Origin: Malania oleifera
Lineage: Eukaryota > Streptophyta > Magnoliopsida > Santalales > Ximeniaceae
DNA length: 64,000 nucleotides
Direction of reading: 5' to 3'
Assembly: GCF_029873635.1 (NCBI RefSeq)
Contig: NC_080420.1
Location: 122,272,719-122,336,718 of the forward strand
Each line of letters opens with the position of its first letter. Within the stretch, counting starts at the first letter, position 1. Positions 9,842 to 21,564 of the stretch are shown here, one piece after another. Below the pieces are notes generated by a model. It saw nothing but the letters and a program-made list of their open reading frames with translations, was not told where the DNA came from and made no database searches. The position numbers and the translations under genes were made by a program.

Positions 9842-12060
9842 TATAATATATGATAAAGTAAAAAAAAAAAAAAAAAGGGATAAAGAAGCTGAGAAGCTGA
9901 ATCTCTTATTCCTGCATCTCAGCCTTTCTCACTCTCTCCTTCTCTCTCTATCACTCCTCCATCTCTGTCTCTCTCTCTTCTCAATTTCTCAACAGATTTT
10001 TGACCGATCGGAAAATGGAAGGCACCGTTGGATTTCTAGCTCCGCCATCGACATTTCTACTGAAACAAATTTGTCATAGGAGCGGTGTAGGCACCACTCC
10101 TGGGAAAAGGTATATTTCCTATAAATTCTCAATTTCTCTTTAAATTTGTCGTTAAATCGACGATCAGGCACCACTACGGGGTTCTAGTCGTGATCGTTGT
10201 CATTTTGGCGTGAATAAATTTTCAATTGGGGTTTTCTAGGCCCCACTCCAAGCAAGAGTGAGATTTGAAAATTTTGGTAAATTGGTTATATTTGAGGGTA
10301 TAACTGTTTATTTGGTATTTAAAGGCTTAGGAAATATTAAAATAATATTTTATTTAGGGTTAATTTAATGGAATAATGATTTTTGATTCAGGGCTCGGGT
10401 GAGCGCCGCAGGTATTTTTTATGGTCCCTGTTGGCGTAGTTCAAACCAGGTAAGGGGAAAAATATATATTAAACCAAAATTTTTATGAATTTAATGGAAA
10501 ATGAATTGTGTTATATATACGTGTATATGTTTCGGTATGTGTTTAAAATGTCAACCATTTAAATTATGTTTTTCCAAGTTTAGAGTTATTTATTAGATAC
10601 GTATATGTGAAAATGAACTGATGAAAGTGGAAAATATTTTCAGGATAATTATGTTAGAAATAAAAGGTATATTCAGTATATAAACATTAAATGTTGGTTG
10701 GCTTATTTTACAGGCAGTGTATGAATTTTATTGTTAAATTATGTGGCATGAGTAAATGTAAGCTCTGTGTAAATATATGTTAAATGTATGAGATGCAGGT
10801 TAAGTAAATAATGCATTGAGAATGAAATATGATATGAACTATGTTGCTTGTGTGTGTGTGTGTTAATGCAATCATGTAAACAGTTGAAAGATGTTGGGTA
10901 AAATAGCTGAAAGATGCTGGGTAAAACAGTAGAAATATATGGGTAAAACAGCTGAAAAATGTTGGATAAAACAACTAAAAGATACTGGGTAAAACAGCTG
11001 AAAGATGCTGGCTAAAACAATTGAAAGATGCCGGGTATGTAATGAAATGAAATGAAAATGGAAATGAATGAAACGAAAAAAAAGTGTGAAATGTGAACAA
11101 TATAAAATGGCAAAGTCACTTAAAGTAAAATGAAATGGAATGTTAAAATTATGAACATGAACATAGGTGAATGGTTGAATAATGACAGAAAGAATAATGT
11201 ATTATGATATTAGAAGTATCTATGCTTATAGAATATGTTACAATTGGGCGGGGCGTACTCTTCGCCTTAGGGCTTGCTGAGAAAGGCAAGTGTGCTAGTA
11301 ACTTCAGATGTGGCAGTAGCTGCATAACATACTAGGGTAGAGGGAACCTACTTGTATGGGTGGATTGATTTCCCTATCCTTGGGACCTTCGCTGGTAAAC
11401 CTTTGTTTGAACTGTGTGAGTACGATGTTCAATCTAATACTTGAGGGCTTACTAAGTAAGGTGAGTGCCCTAGTTTGCTTCAATAGCGACCCTAAGGTTG
11501 CTTAAGTATAAGAGCAAAGGGATGCTACTTGTAAGGGCGGGTAATAACCCCTATCCTAAGGTAATCTCGTGGGTTAAATCTTTTACATGTGATTGATTAA
11601 GTTCAGAGAATGATTTTAGAAATTATGTTAACAATTTTCAAATGTTAAATATTATGTTGTTATATAAACTTATGTTGCCACATGCTGTTTTAATATATTA
11701 TTTCTTCCCTTACTGAGATATGTCTCGCCTGAATATGAATTTATGTTTTTTTAGGATTTCCTCGAGATTGAGCTTAGAGTGCTCGAGGTTTTATAACATT
11801 TTTGGGAAATAAAAAGAGAAAAGGGTATATTTTTATGTTAATTTTGAGATGTATATTTTATGTTTTATGTTTTATGTATTGAAGTCGTCAGATGGTGAAT
11901 AGTTAATTTGGATTATGAATAGGAATAGTAAACTTTGGTATTATATTTGTGGAGATTATATTTATGTTTTCCGCTGCGTACATGATATTAGTATATGGAT
12001 TATCAGGTAAATGAATGGATTAGTAGCACTTCGGGCCCACGTAGAGGGTTGGGTGTTACA
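9842..12060 (+). repeat. Isolated (solo-like) LTR of a gypsy family related to element G
   Basis: The sequence is collinear with the LTR at 60190-62664 read on its minus strand. Shared marks are an A-rich start with GGGATA, a TC-rich leader, a GCGCCGCAGGTA/CAGGTAAGGGG zone, a TTTAGGATTT acceptor-like site near 11750, and a segment around 11250-11420 where lines such as GGGCTTGCTGAGAAAGGCAA align. It ends GGTGTTACA at 12060. No internal retroelement sequence adjoins on either side, so it is a solo or stranded LTR. The left edge was probably lost when element B arrived. Confidence 0.65.
10883..11040 (+). repeat. 23-bp tandem array in the isolated LTR (about 7 copies)
   Basis: The unit is close to GCTGAAAGATGCTGGGTAAA plus ACA, repeated about seven times. 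The period equals that of the array in LTR B, but the sequence is unrelated. Confidence 0.8.
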
Positions 12061-12062
12061 TG

Positions 12063-13220
12063 TTAGATTTGGTCAGAACCCCTTAGGGCATTGGTATGCG
12101 AGACGTCTAGGGAAGTGTAGGACCGAAACTTACTCGTATGTCCTAACCCTTTAGGGCTGTCATGCAACTTGTTACTCTCTTGCCCCTTCCCTAGTTTAGA
12201 GGCCTCCTCCATATCCTTCAAACTCTTTCTTTTTAGATAAGTTCGCTCTCTTCTTGTGTCCATTACCTTTTCCAGATTAATATACTTCTACACTCTAGCC
12301 ATCAATTCCCCCATGTCAACTGGGGGTCTCTTTTCTAGAGAAGACAGAAAGTTTTCTAACTGAAGGGTCGTGGTTAGGGCTGCCAATGCCACTCCAATGT
12401 CTAGGTTGTGGATCTCCATGGTCACGGTGACGAAGTGGTGCATGAACTTTTTTAGTCTCTCCCTTTCTCCCAGAACCATGCTCATCAAATGAGCCGACGT
12501 TTTGATGATTCTCCGACTATTGAGGAAATGGCTGGCAAAATGCTGCTCCATCTCCGAGAAAGAACTAATTGATCCAGGCCGTAGGGTTTGGTACCAATCT
12601 CTGGCCTTACCTTTAAGGGTTGCAGCAAATTCCCAATACATGATGGCATCAGGTGCGCCCTGTAATTGCATCAACACCTTGAAGGTGTTCAAATGATCGA
12701 CTAGGTCAGACAAACCCCCGTACCTTTCAAAGGTTGGCATTTTGAATTTGTTGGGCAGCGGGACCTCCCTCACTTCTTTAGTGAATGGCGGCTTTGAGGA
12801 TCTTAGAGAAGCTTCCCCATAGATGGGGTTGGTCCGACCTTCTTTCATCATCTTCTCAATTTGGTCTATTTTTTTAATCCTTTCCTCCAACTCGATCGAT
12901 CTTTGCTCGTTGACTCCTATGCTACTCACGTCTTCACTTTCTTAGTAAGGTTAATTTTTTCCTCACTCTCCTTTAGTTCCTCTGCTTTCTTAGATGGGTT
13001 AGGGCCAACCTGTTGTTGGTGGGGGACATGTTCTTCCTGACTCTTTTGCTGTAAAGGTAGGTTGAACATATTCTCCATCTTCTCTTGGAAGGTAAGAAAT
13101 TCCTCCCTACTAACTTCTAAATGTTCTGCTGGTGTGGAGTGGATAGACTGAGGTGATTCTTTCCTAGCTGCAGGGCTAGAGCTAGAGCTGTGAGTGGTTT
13201 ATTTGAACATTGGAGGTCAA
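12063..13220 (-). pseudogene. gag remnant (retrotransposon gag, Tat-type)
   Basis: The conserved capsid-like region reads KFKMPTFERYGGLSDLVDHL, then a stretch with YWEFAATLKGKARDWYQTL and ISSFSEMEQHFASHF. This is the PF03732-like gag signature of Tat/Ogre-lineage polyproteins. A charged, proline-rich N-terminal part lies at about 12930-13220. Broken. Confidence 0.75.
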
Positions 13221-13272
13221 GAGCAAGATGAGTACCTCTCAGAAGCAAGTTCCCAAAGTTGGCGCCGACTGT

Positions 13273-13700
13273 TGCAGGATAAAATTAGTGATGACCTGCG
13301 ACTGTCGCTCTTCGAATTTCGATGACTTGAAAAGGATGGAAACACAGCAGGCTTAAAGGACTTGGGGTGTATTCCGGGGGATCACTCTGATGCCTAAGTA
13401 AGGGAACGCTTTAAAGAGGTTGAATGAAATAGTAAAGTGGGTTAAGAGTGAGTTACCTTGACTTGTTTGCATAACCCTTCTTTATAGTGGTGAGGTTTGA
13501 CTCTTGGAGTGATCCATCATTAGGACGCGGGGGTATAGATCACTCCGGAGGTTTAAAGTGCTAACGTGGATCTCTCCCTTCATTATTGGATTAGAGTTAA
13601 TTGCTCTTACAAGAGGATTTAACTCGGGTAGTGATTGCTTTATTTTGACTCCCTTTTATAAGCTGATATATTTAGGGCATATTGATAATCAATAAAAAAA
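13273..13700 (-). repeat. Probable LTR portion of the Tat-like fragment
   Basis: Minus-strand sequence ending TCCTGCA sits immediately before the GGCGCC-type primer site. A TATAAAAG-like box lies near 13655. The outer end is not clear, and the LTR may continue beyond the TIR element. Confidence 0.4.
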
Positions 13701-14040
13701 AGGAATTGTTTGACACAATAAACTCAAACAATTTGGAGTTTTTTTTTTCATTTTTAATTTTTTTAAATAATAAAATATTAAATAACGATATGATAGCAAC
13801 TTCTTTTTTCCATTTTGATGCATCGTAAAACTTGTGAATGGTCTGATGACTTTTTAAGGAAAACTCGATGGATAGTCTAGCGAGTTTTAAACTGTAAGAA
13901 TTGCAATACATGGCAATTAAATCTCACTTGATGGTGAACTAATTTTAAACAAAACTCACCAACAGTTTTAAAAAAATTTGTCGAAACTCTCTATATGGTT
14001 GGCGAGTTTTAAGAAAATTTTGTTAAAAATCATTTTTTGC

Positions 14041-14516
14041 ATGCTTATAGCCTGGAACTTTAGCATCGTCCTTGCGATAATCTCTTCAGCAAACGATTCA
14101 CCTGTGGCTTCAGGTGTGTCGTTGTTGTCTCCTACACCAGCCAGGCGGGTTACACCGGCAATGTTAGCGTCGCCGCCTTGAACCTCTCTTATTTAGAGAC
14201 TCTTGACCTCTTCGGCAACTCCTTCGCGGGCTCCATACCCGACTCGCTGTCCAACCTCACTCGCCTCCTGAGACTGGGTCTATCTCGTAACTCGTTTCCC
14301 AGCGAAATACCTGCCTTGATCAGCTCTTTGTCTAATCTTGAGGAGCTCGCCCTCGATAGCAATGGCTTCCAAGGCATGATTCCAACGAACCTCAACGGTC
14401 TGACGAGCCCAAAAAGGCTAGAACTCCAAGTGAACAAGCTCTCCAACGAATTCCCCGACTTGAGCTTTGTAAAAAATCTTTACTTCTTAGACGCTGGCAA
14501 CAATGTCATCTCCTAA
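14041..14516 (+). pseudogene. Captured leucine-rich-repeat protein fragment
   Basis: From about 14150 the frame reads AGYTGNVSVAALNLSYLETL and continues with about four and a half plant-type LRR units (LFGNSFAGSIPDSLSNLTRL; LSRNSFPSEIPALISSLSNL; LDSNGFQGMIPTNLNGL; LQVNKLSNEFPDLSFVKNL). It stops at 14516 after DAGNNVIS. A short hydrophobic stretch MLIAWNFSIVLAIISSA at 14041 may be a relic signal peptide, in a different frame from the repeats. LRR units of this kind belong to receptor-like proteins or kinases. No transmembrane segment or kinase is present. It lies inside the TIRs of element H, so it is probably transposon-captured rather than a working gene. Confidence 0.7.
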
Positions 14517-15436
14517 ATTGATGGCATATGAAGCTTAATTACATGCAAGATCATGGAGTGAACTAACCACAACATAAATAAATAAATATAAACAAATATA
14601 ATATATCCCACATCACAAGGCAAATGGTACATAATAATTAATAAAGGGGCATAACTGATGGGTGGAGGGGACACTCAGTCACTGGTTGTTGACTGAAACT
14701 TAGTGATTATTTGCACAATAAACACTATCAATTTATTTCAAAAACTGAATTATAGAGGAATCAAAATTACTCTCGCTCACTAGTTTTACTCTCTCAACAC
14801 CTCATATTACATTTCACACACACACACACACACACATCTATTTATAGCAGATTCTAAACCAAAATAATCAAAGATTGCGGCTGGTAGGTGAGGTTGGTGA
14901 CTGCCGATCAACAAAAGTAGCTGGTCGGCAGCCATCATCAATTTTTGTTGCCACCGTCCACCATCAAGTTTACTCTTTCAATAACTGTAAATCAAAACAA
15001 GATATGCATCTCTCCTCCATTAATAATAATTAATGGTTTAACAAGATGAATAGTCACCAATCTCTGCTCGTGATTGTCACCCACTGCCCCATCCTCTCTA
15101 CAGTTTTCATTTTACAATCAAACAAAAAGGAATCCCTTCGCTTCAATTTTTTTTTTTTTTTAACTTTCTTGTCAAAAAAAATTTTCCCGCTCTTTCTCAC
15201 TGGAGGTGAAGACCCAGAAAACAGAGCTTCATATTTCTGTAATTTTCCCTACTTTTGCCTCCTTTGTTGATTTTCTTGTTAATTCCATTGATGTTTTGGG
15301 ACATGGGTGGCTTGTGGACCTCGATAATTGAGGAGAATCTGAAACCAAAATTCAAAAAATTCAAATTGTCACATTAATCTAGCATATTGAAAATTAAAAT
15401 TTAGTTATGAAATGAAAGAAGATTACGTAAGAAATG
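14517..15436. other. Non-coding interior of element H
   Basis: No gene is visible. A CA microsatellite lies at about 14815-14836 and poly(T) tracts lie near 15150. The rest is AT-rich unique sequence. Confidence 0.5.
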
Positions 15437-15441
15437 GTAAC

Positions 15442-15593
15442 TGTTAGCATATCTCCCCAAAATACCCTTGTATATCTCCCTAAAATATACAAGCTAAAAT
15501 ACCCTTGTAGTCTGCCTCCTTCCCCTACAAAGGATGGCCTTGTACAGTTTTATTTGTATAAAAAGATTAATAAAGTTTGTATTAATTTTAACA
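15442..15593 (+). repeat. 5' LTR of copia element E
   Basis: It starts TGTTAGCATATC and ends TTTTAACA just before the primer-binding site TGGTATTAGAGCC. TGTTA/TAACA form the terminal inverted repeat. Confidence 0.9.
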
Positions 15594-16590
15594 TGGTATT
15601 AGAGCCTTCTAAACCTAATTTCTTTTTCTTAAACCTCCTTGCCGCCGCCCACTATTTCTGAACATCCTTCCTCCGCTCGGTCGCCGTTCCAAACGACGTC
15701 ATCATCATCGTATCCCTCTAGTCCCATCCTTCCTTCACTCAGTTGCCGTTCCGGACGACGTCCGTCTCCAACGAGAATCTCGCCTCTCGGCCTCAAAGTC
15801 TCTCTCTTGATCTCATCTCTGGTCTCTCGGTCACAGACTCTGAGTCTCATCTCTCTGAGTCTCTCGAGTCCTTTCGCTTACAAAGCGAATGCACTACCTG
15901 AAGCGAGAATCATACCACTAGACCAAACATCGTATCCCTCTTGAGTCTTCACTGGTTCAGTGCATAAGAGAGCAATAAAGGGACCATCCAGTGCCTCTAG
16001 TACATCTCTCCGTCTGGCGTCGTTTCACTCTCCTCAGTCACCGTCTTCCTCCTTATCAATCTCCGGTCCCAAAGACGACGACTTGCTTGAGTCGCCATGC
16101 CAACATAGAGGGAGAGGCAACAACCCCCGTGATCGAAGTCTCGCCGGAAGATCTCGCGAAATGGGTCGTAGTCATAGATCCAGAAGCTGTGGTCCGTACC
16201 CGTGGCGAAGCTCCCATAGTACCCGTGGCGTGTCGCAGGCTTCCACCCTACTTCCCTTTATTCTCCAGAAGCAGACAGAGAGTAGCCCATTCAGAAATAT
16301 AATTTCTGAAATCTGATACCAGAATGGCTTGATACAAGCGTTTGGGAATTCATTCTGAGACTTGATTATCCTTTTTTTTTTTTCACTGTGCTTCAATTTT
16401 TGACTATTATCCATGCATCTTTCTTTGGCCACCACGTGCAAGATATAGATAGACTTCTTTGGCCGCGTTCTTTCTCTAGGGAAGCACCAGTTTTAATCAC
16501 TCAGATTCCATTAAAATTGCTATTTCCTCTACGTCGGTAAGTATTATAAATTTTTTCTTTATGACGTCTTTAACTGATGTTGCCCGCCCT
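15594..16590 (+). other. Leader of copia element E, about 1 kb, C/T-rich
   Basis: The interval between the primer-binding site and gag is unusually long and holds no recognised retroelement domain. It is rich in TCTC runs and has GC-rich stretches with open frames of about 100 codons that resemble no family I know. A tRNA-like relic lies on the minus strand at 15857-15933. Confidence 0.5.
15857..15933 (-). other. tRNA-like chimeric relic (tRNA-Pro 5' half joined to tRNA-Thr-like anticodon arm)
   Basis: The minus strand reads GGTCTAGTGGTATGATTCTC then GCTT, matching the D-arm to anticodon-stem half of plant tRNA-Pro. It continues GGTAGTGCA, then a perfect 5-bp stem TTCGC/GCGAA enclosing the 7-nt loop TTTGTAA, whose anticodon would be TGT (Thr). 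There is no good B box and no acceptor pairing, so it is not a working tRNA gene. Confidence 0.45.
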
Positions 16591-19500
16591 ATAGAGATTG
16601 TTTTAAATGGCTCCAACTACAATGCTTAGGCCCAACAAATGTCAGTTTTTTTTAATGGTCGGAGATTATGGCGTTTTATCACTGGAACAAAACAAAAACC
16701 CACAAAAACTGACACACAATCAACACAAGAGTTTCGCGAGGCTCTTGATGAATGAGAAAGTACACACTGTAAGATCCTTTCCTAGTTTATTAATACATCT
16801 AATCCTTCTATTCAGAGTCTACTTCCTAAATTTCGTAATGCCAAACTTGCTTGGGATTTTTTGGCCAAACGATACAACTGTGGCAGTGATGTTACTCTCG
16901 GGTTTCAGTTGGAAACTAGGCTTTCCTAGATGCGTCAAGAACCTGGACAATCCATTGCCGAGTTTCATGCTTAGGTTAGTGGCCTTTGGGATAAGCTTTC
17001 TCAAGCTGACCCTACTTTTTCTAATGAGCAGTCGATTAAACTTTTTGCTACATATCAGGATCGTCGTCAGTTTATATACTTTATTATGCATATCTGACAT
17101 GAATTTGAGAATACTCGAGCTTCTTTGTTACATCGCTCTCCTCTTCCTGCACTTGAGGTTGCTATTGTGGAGCTCATTTCTGAAGAGATGGGCCAACAAA
17201 CTCGTCAGGTTCATTCTACAGATATGGTTTTAGCTACTGCTCCGTCTAATTCCTCCACTCTGGCTACTCCTGCTGTAGCTATTGCATCTTCTAAACCGCG
17301 TCGTTTCGATGGCTAGTGCCATTATTGTAAGGAAGACGGTCACCATATTTCTGATTTTCCTAAGAAGAAGGCCAAGGATGCTTAGAATGCTCTCAAGGCT
17401 AAGGCCTCTTACTCTTCCAAGCATGTTGCTGCTGTCTCCACCAGCTCCTCAATTTCTGCTCCATCATCTACACTTCTTTTGTCATCTCTTTTTGCAGCTA
17501 ACCTTAAGGCAGTCATCACCTAGGTTCTATCCCGCACTTCTACTACCTTATCGGTCTCCACAGGTACCTCGACACCTTGGTTTATTGATTCTACCTATTG
17601 CAATCATATGACCTCTGATTTCTATTTAGTGACACATAAGCAATCCTTAAATCCTATTCTTTTAATTTATACTGCTGATGGTTCACATATGTCTGTTAGA
17701 CATCTTGGTCATATTTCTACTCCTACTTTTTTCGTGCCTGACAAATATGTTGTGCCTAACTTGTCTATTAATCTCCTTTTTGTTGGTCAACTTGTTGATT
17801 GTGATTTGATCTTAACCTTTTCTCACAAAGGTTGTGATGTGCAGGATCCGAAGACGGGCCAGCTTGTTGGGACCACGCGTAAAGTTGGTCACCTTTTCAA
17901 GCTCACATCTCTGCATTTGCCTCGTTCGTGTTCTCCTTCGTCTCTTTCTACTGCAGTGTCTTCCAGTGTTTGGCATTTTCTTCTCGGTCATACCTCGTTG
18001 TCTCGTGTTCAGTCCTTAGCTTCTAGTGGTTGCTTAGGAAATGTTAAATTTGAACATTTTGATTGTATGTCTTGTCAACTTGGAAAATAGAAAGTTTTAC
18101 CTATTAATGAAAGTAATTCTTTGTCTTCTGCACCTTTTGATTTGGTTCATTCTGATATTTGGGGACCTGCTCCTGTCCTTACTAAGGGCGGGTCTCGTTA
18201 CTTTGTCATTTTTATCGATAATTACTCTCGGTATACATAGATTTATCTTTTGCATGATCGCACTGGGTTACTTAATGCTTTTCGTGACTTTAAGCAGATG
18301 ATTAAAACTCAATTTGCTCGCACCACTAAAGTTTTTCAGTCCGATAATGCCTTGGAATATACTTCTACCCCTTTCATTGAAGAACTTCAAAAGGTCGGCA
18401 CCTTATCCCATCGATCCTGTCCATCCACCGCCCAACAGAATGGTCGTGCCGAACATAAGCATCGTCACATTCTTGAAACTGTTCGCTCTCAACTCTTCTC
18501 TGCTTCCCTCCTAGAATCCTTTTGGAGTGAAGCTGCTCTTACCGCTGTTTACACTATTAATCGAGTTCCAACCCCTACTCTTTGCAATAAATCTCCATAT
18601 GAGGCTCTCTATGGAAAGGTACCTGATTATTCTCTTCTCAAAGTCTTTGGTTGTACTTGCTTTGTTTTGCTTCCACCTCATAAACATACAAAACTTGAAC
18701 CTCGCTCTCGTCTCTGTTGCTTTCTTAGTTATGGCATTAAACACAAGGGTTATCGGTGCTATGACCCCATCGCCAAGCATTCTCGAGTCTCTCGGCATAT
18801 TTAGTTTTGGGAACACAAAATGTTAGCTAGTATCTCTCTATTTTCTTCTAATTGTCCCTCATACTCCTCCATTTTCACTACTCCTGCTATCGTTCCCTCT
18901 CTCGCTTTCTCTTCTAATACAGGTCATGCCAACTCATCAAGTTATCCCTCAGCATCTGCCGCTCCCGAACTTGGACTGTCTGATGATCCTGCCGTCGCTT
19001 CCACTCCACCTGAGTCCACTAGATTGGATGTCCATTGTTCTAATCGGGTAAAGGCACCTCCTACCTATCTTAGTGACTTTCACTGTTTTTCTACTCTTGA
19101 CTCCCTTCACGAGTCTCGCAATTATCGCAAAGCTTGTTCTGTTCTTGTTTGGAAGCAAGCTATGTCTGAAGAACTAGATGCACTTCACAAAATTCATACT
19201 TGGGACCTGGTTGACCTGCCTCCGAGTAAGACTGTAGTTAGGAACAAATGGGTGTATAAACGGAAAATGAACTCCGATGGTTCTGAAGTACGACATAGAG
19301 CTCGTTTAGTGGCAAAGGGCTTTACTCAAGAATATGGCATTGATTATGAGGAGACATTTGCCCCTATTGCTCGTATTACCTCCATTTGCTCCCTTTTGGC
19401 TGTTGCCTCTGCTCGACGATGGCCTTTATTTCAAATGGATGTCAAAAATGCCTTCTTACATGGTGATTTGGTTGAGAAGGTATATATGTAGCCCCCTCTT

Positions 19501-20600
19501 AGGTATCCTCATTCTCCTGGTCAGGTCTATCGTCTCCGCTGTGCTTTATATGGGCTCAAACAAGCTCCCCGTGCTTGGTTTGCCAAGTTCAGCTCCACTG
19601 TTGCCCAGCTTGGGTTTGCTTCTAACCCCTATGATTCAACCCTTTTAACTCGTCACACTGCTACTAGCATTACTCTTCTACTACTTTATGTTGACGATAT
19701 GATCATTACTGGTGATGATACTGCTGGTATTCATGAGCTTAAGTAGTTTGAGATAAAAGACCTCGATTCTCTTCACTACTTTCTTGGCTTAGAAGTGTCC
19801 CCTACCTCTGATGGCTACTCCTTGACCCAAGCCAAATATGCCTTTGATCTTCTCACACGTGCTGGTCTCACCGATTGTAAGATAACTAATAGTCCACTGG
19901 AGCCCAACATCAAACTCTGTCCTATTGATGGGGAGCTCCTTCTCGATGCCACTTGTTACCGACAGCTTATTGGGAGTTTGATTTATCTCACTGTCACTAG
20001 ACTAGACATTGCCTATGCGGTGCACCTTGTTAGCCAGTTTATGTCGGCTCCTCGTTCCGTTCACTATGCAACCATTCTTGCACCTTACGATATGTAAAGG
20101 GCACCTTTTTTCATGGCCTTTTTTTTTTTCCTCTCACTCATGCTTAACGTTACAAGTTTATTCAGATGCTGATTGGGCAGGGGACCCTACTGATCGTCAG
20201 TCTGCCACTAGTTTTCTTTTTTTACTTGGTGACTCTCTTATCTTTTAGCTTAGTAAAAAGCAGACTGTTGTTGCTTGCTCTAGTACTGAGGCTAAGTAAC
20301 AGGCCCTCGCTAATACTACTTCTGAGCTTCTTTGGCTTCATTGACTTCTCCAAGATATGGGAGTTCCTCAGCCCTCGAGCACTCCGCTTTATTGTGACAA
20401 TCATAATGCCGTCTAGATCACTCACTACAATGTCTTTCATGAACGCACCAAACATATCGAGATCGACTGTCATTTTTGTGCGTCATCATCTTCAGGACGG
20501 GATACTTCGCCTCTTGTCAATTCATTCGACTGATTAGTTGGCTAATATTTTCACAAAAACTCATCCACCTGGTCATCATCGTGTTTTAGCCTGCAAACTC
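16590..20600 (+). pseudogene. gag-pol remnant of copia element E
   Basis: Gag begins around VLNGSNYNA near 16600. A zinc-knuckle relic lies near 17310. The protease region TPWFIDST lies near 17575. The GAG-pre-integrase zone has the HTSLSRVQSLASSGCLGN block, and the integrase has FQSDNALEYTSTPFIEELQK and NGRAEHKHRHILETVRSQLF. RT has [36 protein letters not shown] and [18 protein letters not shown]. The YVDD box is present in the LLYVDDMIITGDD stretch, and RNase H has YSDADWAGDPTDRQSATSF. Broken by ten or more lesions. Confidence 0.85.
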
Positions 20601-20640
20601 CAGATGACATCTTCAATACCACCTTGAGTTTGAGGAAGAA

Positions 20641-20791
20641 TGTTAGCATATCTCCCCAAAATACCCTTGTATATCTCCCGAAAATATACAAGCTAAAATA
20701 CCCTTATAGTCCGCCTCCTTCCCCTATAAAAATGGTCTTGTACAATTTTATTTATACAAAAAGATTAATAAAGTTTGTATTAATTTTAACG
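20641..20791 (+). repeat. 3' LTR of copia element E
   Basis: It is a near-identical copy of 15442-15593, preceded by a purine tract GAGTTTGAGGAAGAA and followed by the target duplication. Confidence 0.9.
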
Positions 20792-20973
20792 GTAACAAAG
20801 ACATAAGCTTTCAGAGAAATTAATTCGTACCTATAAAGGAATTAAATGCTCTTGTAGTGCGATTGTCACGTACAATCCAGTGATTTTTGGAATGCATCAA
20901 AATGGAAAAGAAATTTTTGGTTATTTAATATTTTATTAAAAAATTTTAAAAAGGAAAACACTCAATCAACTTG

Positions 20974-21394
20974 CCTCCAAATCGTTGTGTTTTGTACTTT
21001 TATGGCACTGTTGCATCATGCATGCCCACACCCACGAGAGAATTTCACATACAAAACAAATTAAACTTGGTGGATGTCCTTTCTAAGTTGTTGGGATGAT
21101 AAGCCAGGGTACAAAAAAAAAATTTATAGCAAGAAGGCCAACGGTCGCCATATTTGGCTTGATGCAGTAGGTGTCAGTTGGGAGTTGATGCAATCATTCC
21201 ATAACCAAAATTCAATTCCTAGCTTTTCTCCTTTTTACCCATGTAGTAGGTTTGGGCTCATAAAAAATTATATTTGAGTTTCTCAATAGTGCAAGTAAAG
21301 AGTTCAATTGTTAAAACAAAGAGTAAACGTGGTTTTAAGAGTTCAAACAATCTAATTTAGTACCGCTAATATATATATACATATAAAACCATAA
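20974..21394. other. Intergenic, no feature seen
   Basis: AT-rich sequence between element H and the GPAT duplication. No gene, no repeat ends recognised. Confidence 0.5.
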
Positions 21395-21506
21395 AATATA
21401 CACCAGCAGGCAACAAAGGAACCAACGCAAGGCCCTTTTATCAGTTTAAAATCCGAAAGTCACCCTTTCCCTGAAAGTATTCTGCCCAAGAACAAACAGC
21501 AACTAG

Positions 21507-21509
<3 letters not shown>

Positions 21510-21564
<55 letters not shown>

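Larger units (their letters stand above)
12061..13735 (-). mobile_element. Tat-like Ty3/gypsy fragment: gag, PBS and LTR end
   Basis: A minus-strand gag is followed upstream (rightwards) by GGCGCCAAC, a primer-binding type typical of Tat/Athila elements, and then by LTR-like sequence with a TATAAAAG box near 13655. Nothing of pol is present. The left side stops at the isolated LTR and the right side is interrupted by the TIR element at 13736. It is a broken fossil with at least a few coding breaks. Confidence 0.7.
15442..20791 (+). mobile_element. Ty1/copia element E, nested in element H
   Basis: Two short LTRs (15442-15593 and 20641-20791) flank a primer-binding site TGGTATTAGAGCC, gag, protease, integrase, RT and RNase H in copia order. 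A 5-bp target duplication GTAAC lies at 15437-15441 and 20792-20796. The LTRs differ at roughly 9-10 of 150 positions, mostly transitions, suggesting an age of a few million years. The coding region is broken many times. The copia lineage was not assigned. Confidence 0.9.
13736..20963. mobile_element. MULE-type TIR element H carrying an LRR gene fragment, split by a copia insertion
   Basis: The left end GAGTTTTTTTTTTC and the right end (read inverted) GAGTGTTTTCC start inverted repeats of about 95 bp (13736-13835 and 20870-20963). They share AAATATTAAATAAC and CCATTTTGATGCAT. The flanking 10-mers AAACAATTTG (13726-13735) and AATCAACTTG (20964-20973) match at 8 of 10 positions, as expected for an old Mutator-like target duplication. 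Removing the copia element inside leaves about 1.9 kb with no transposase. The ends match the TIR elements at 23462 and 36285. This is a non-autonomous, Pack-MULE-like element; the superfamily is inferred from TSD length and long TIRs. Confidence 0.65.

Noticed and set aside
10883-11040. 23-bp direct repeats considered as CRISPR or iterons
   Set aside because: Head-to-tail tandem units without spacers, inside an LTR, in a plant genome.
14178-14516. Working LRR receptor gene
   Set aside because: Only a few repeats, no transmembrane or kinase part, enclosed in transposon TIRs.
15639-16316. Ser/Arg-rich open frames in the copia leader as a captured host gene
   Set aside because: Overlapping frames in C/T-rich sequence with no recognisable domain; left as unexplained leader.
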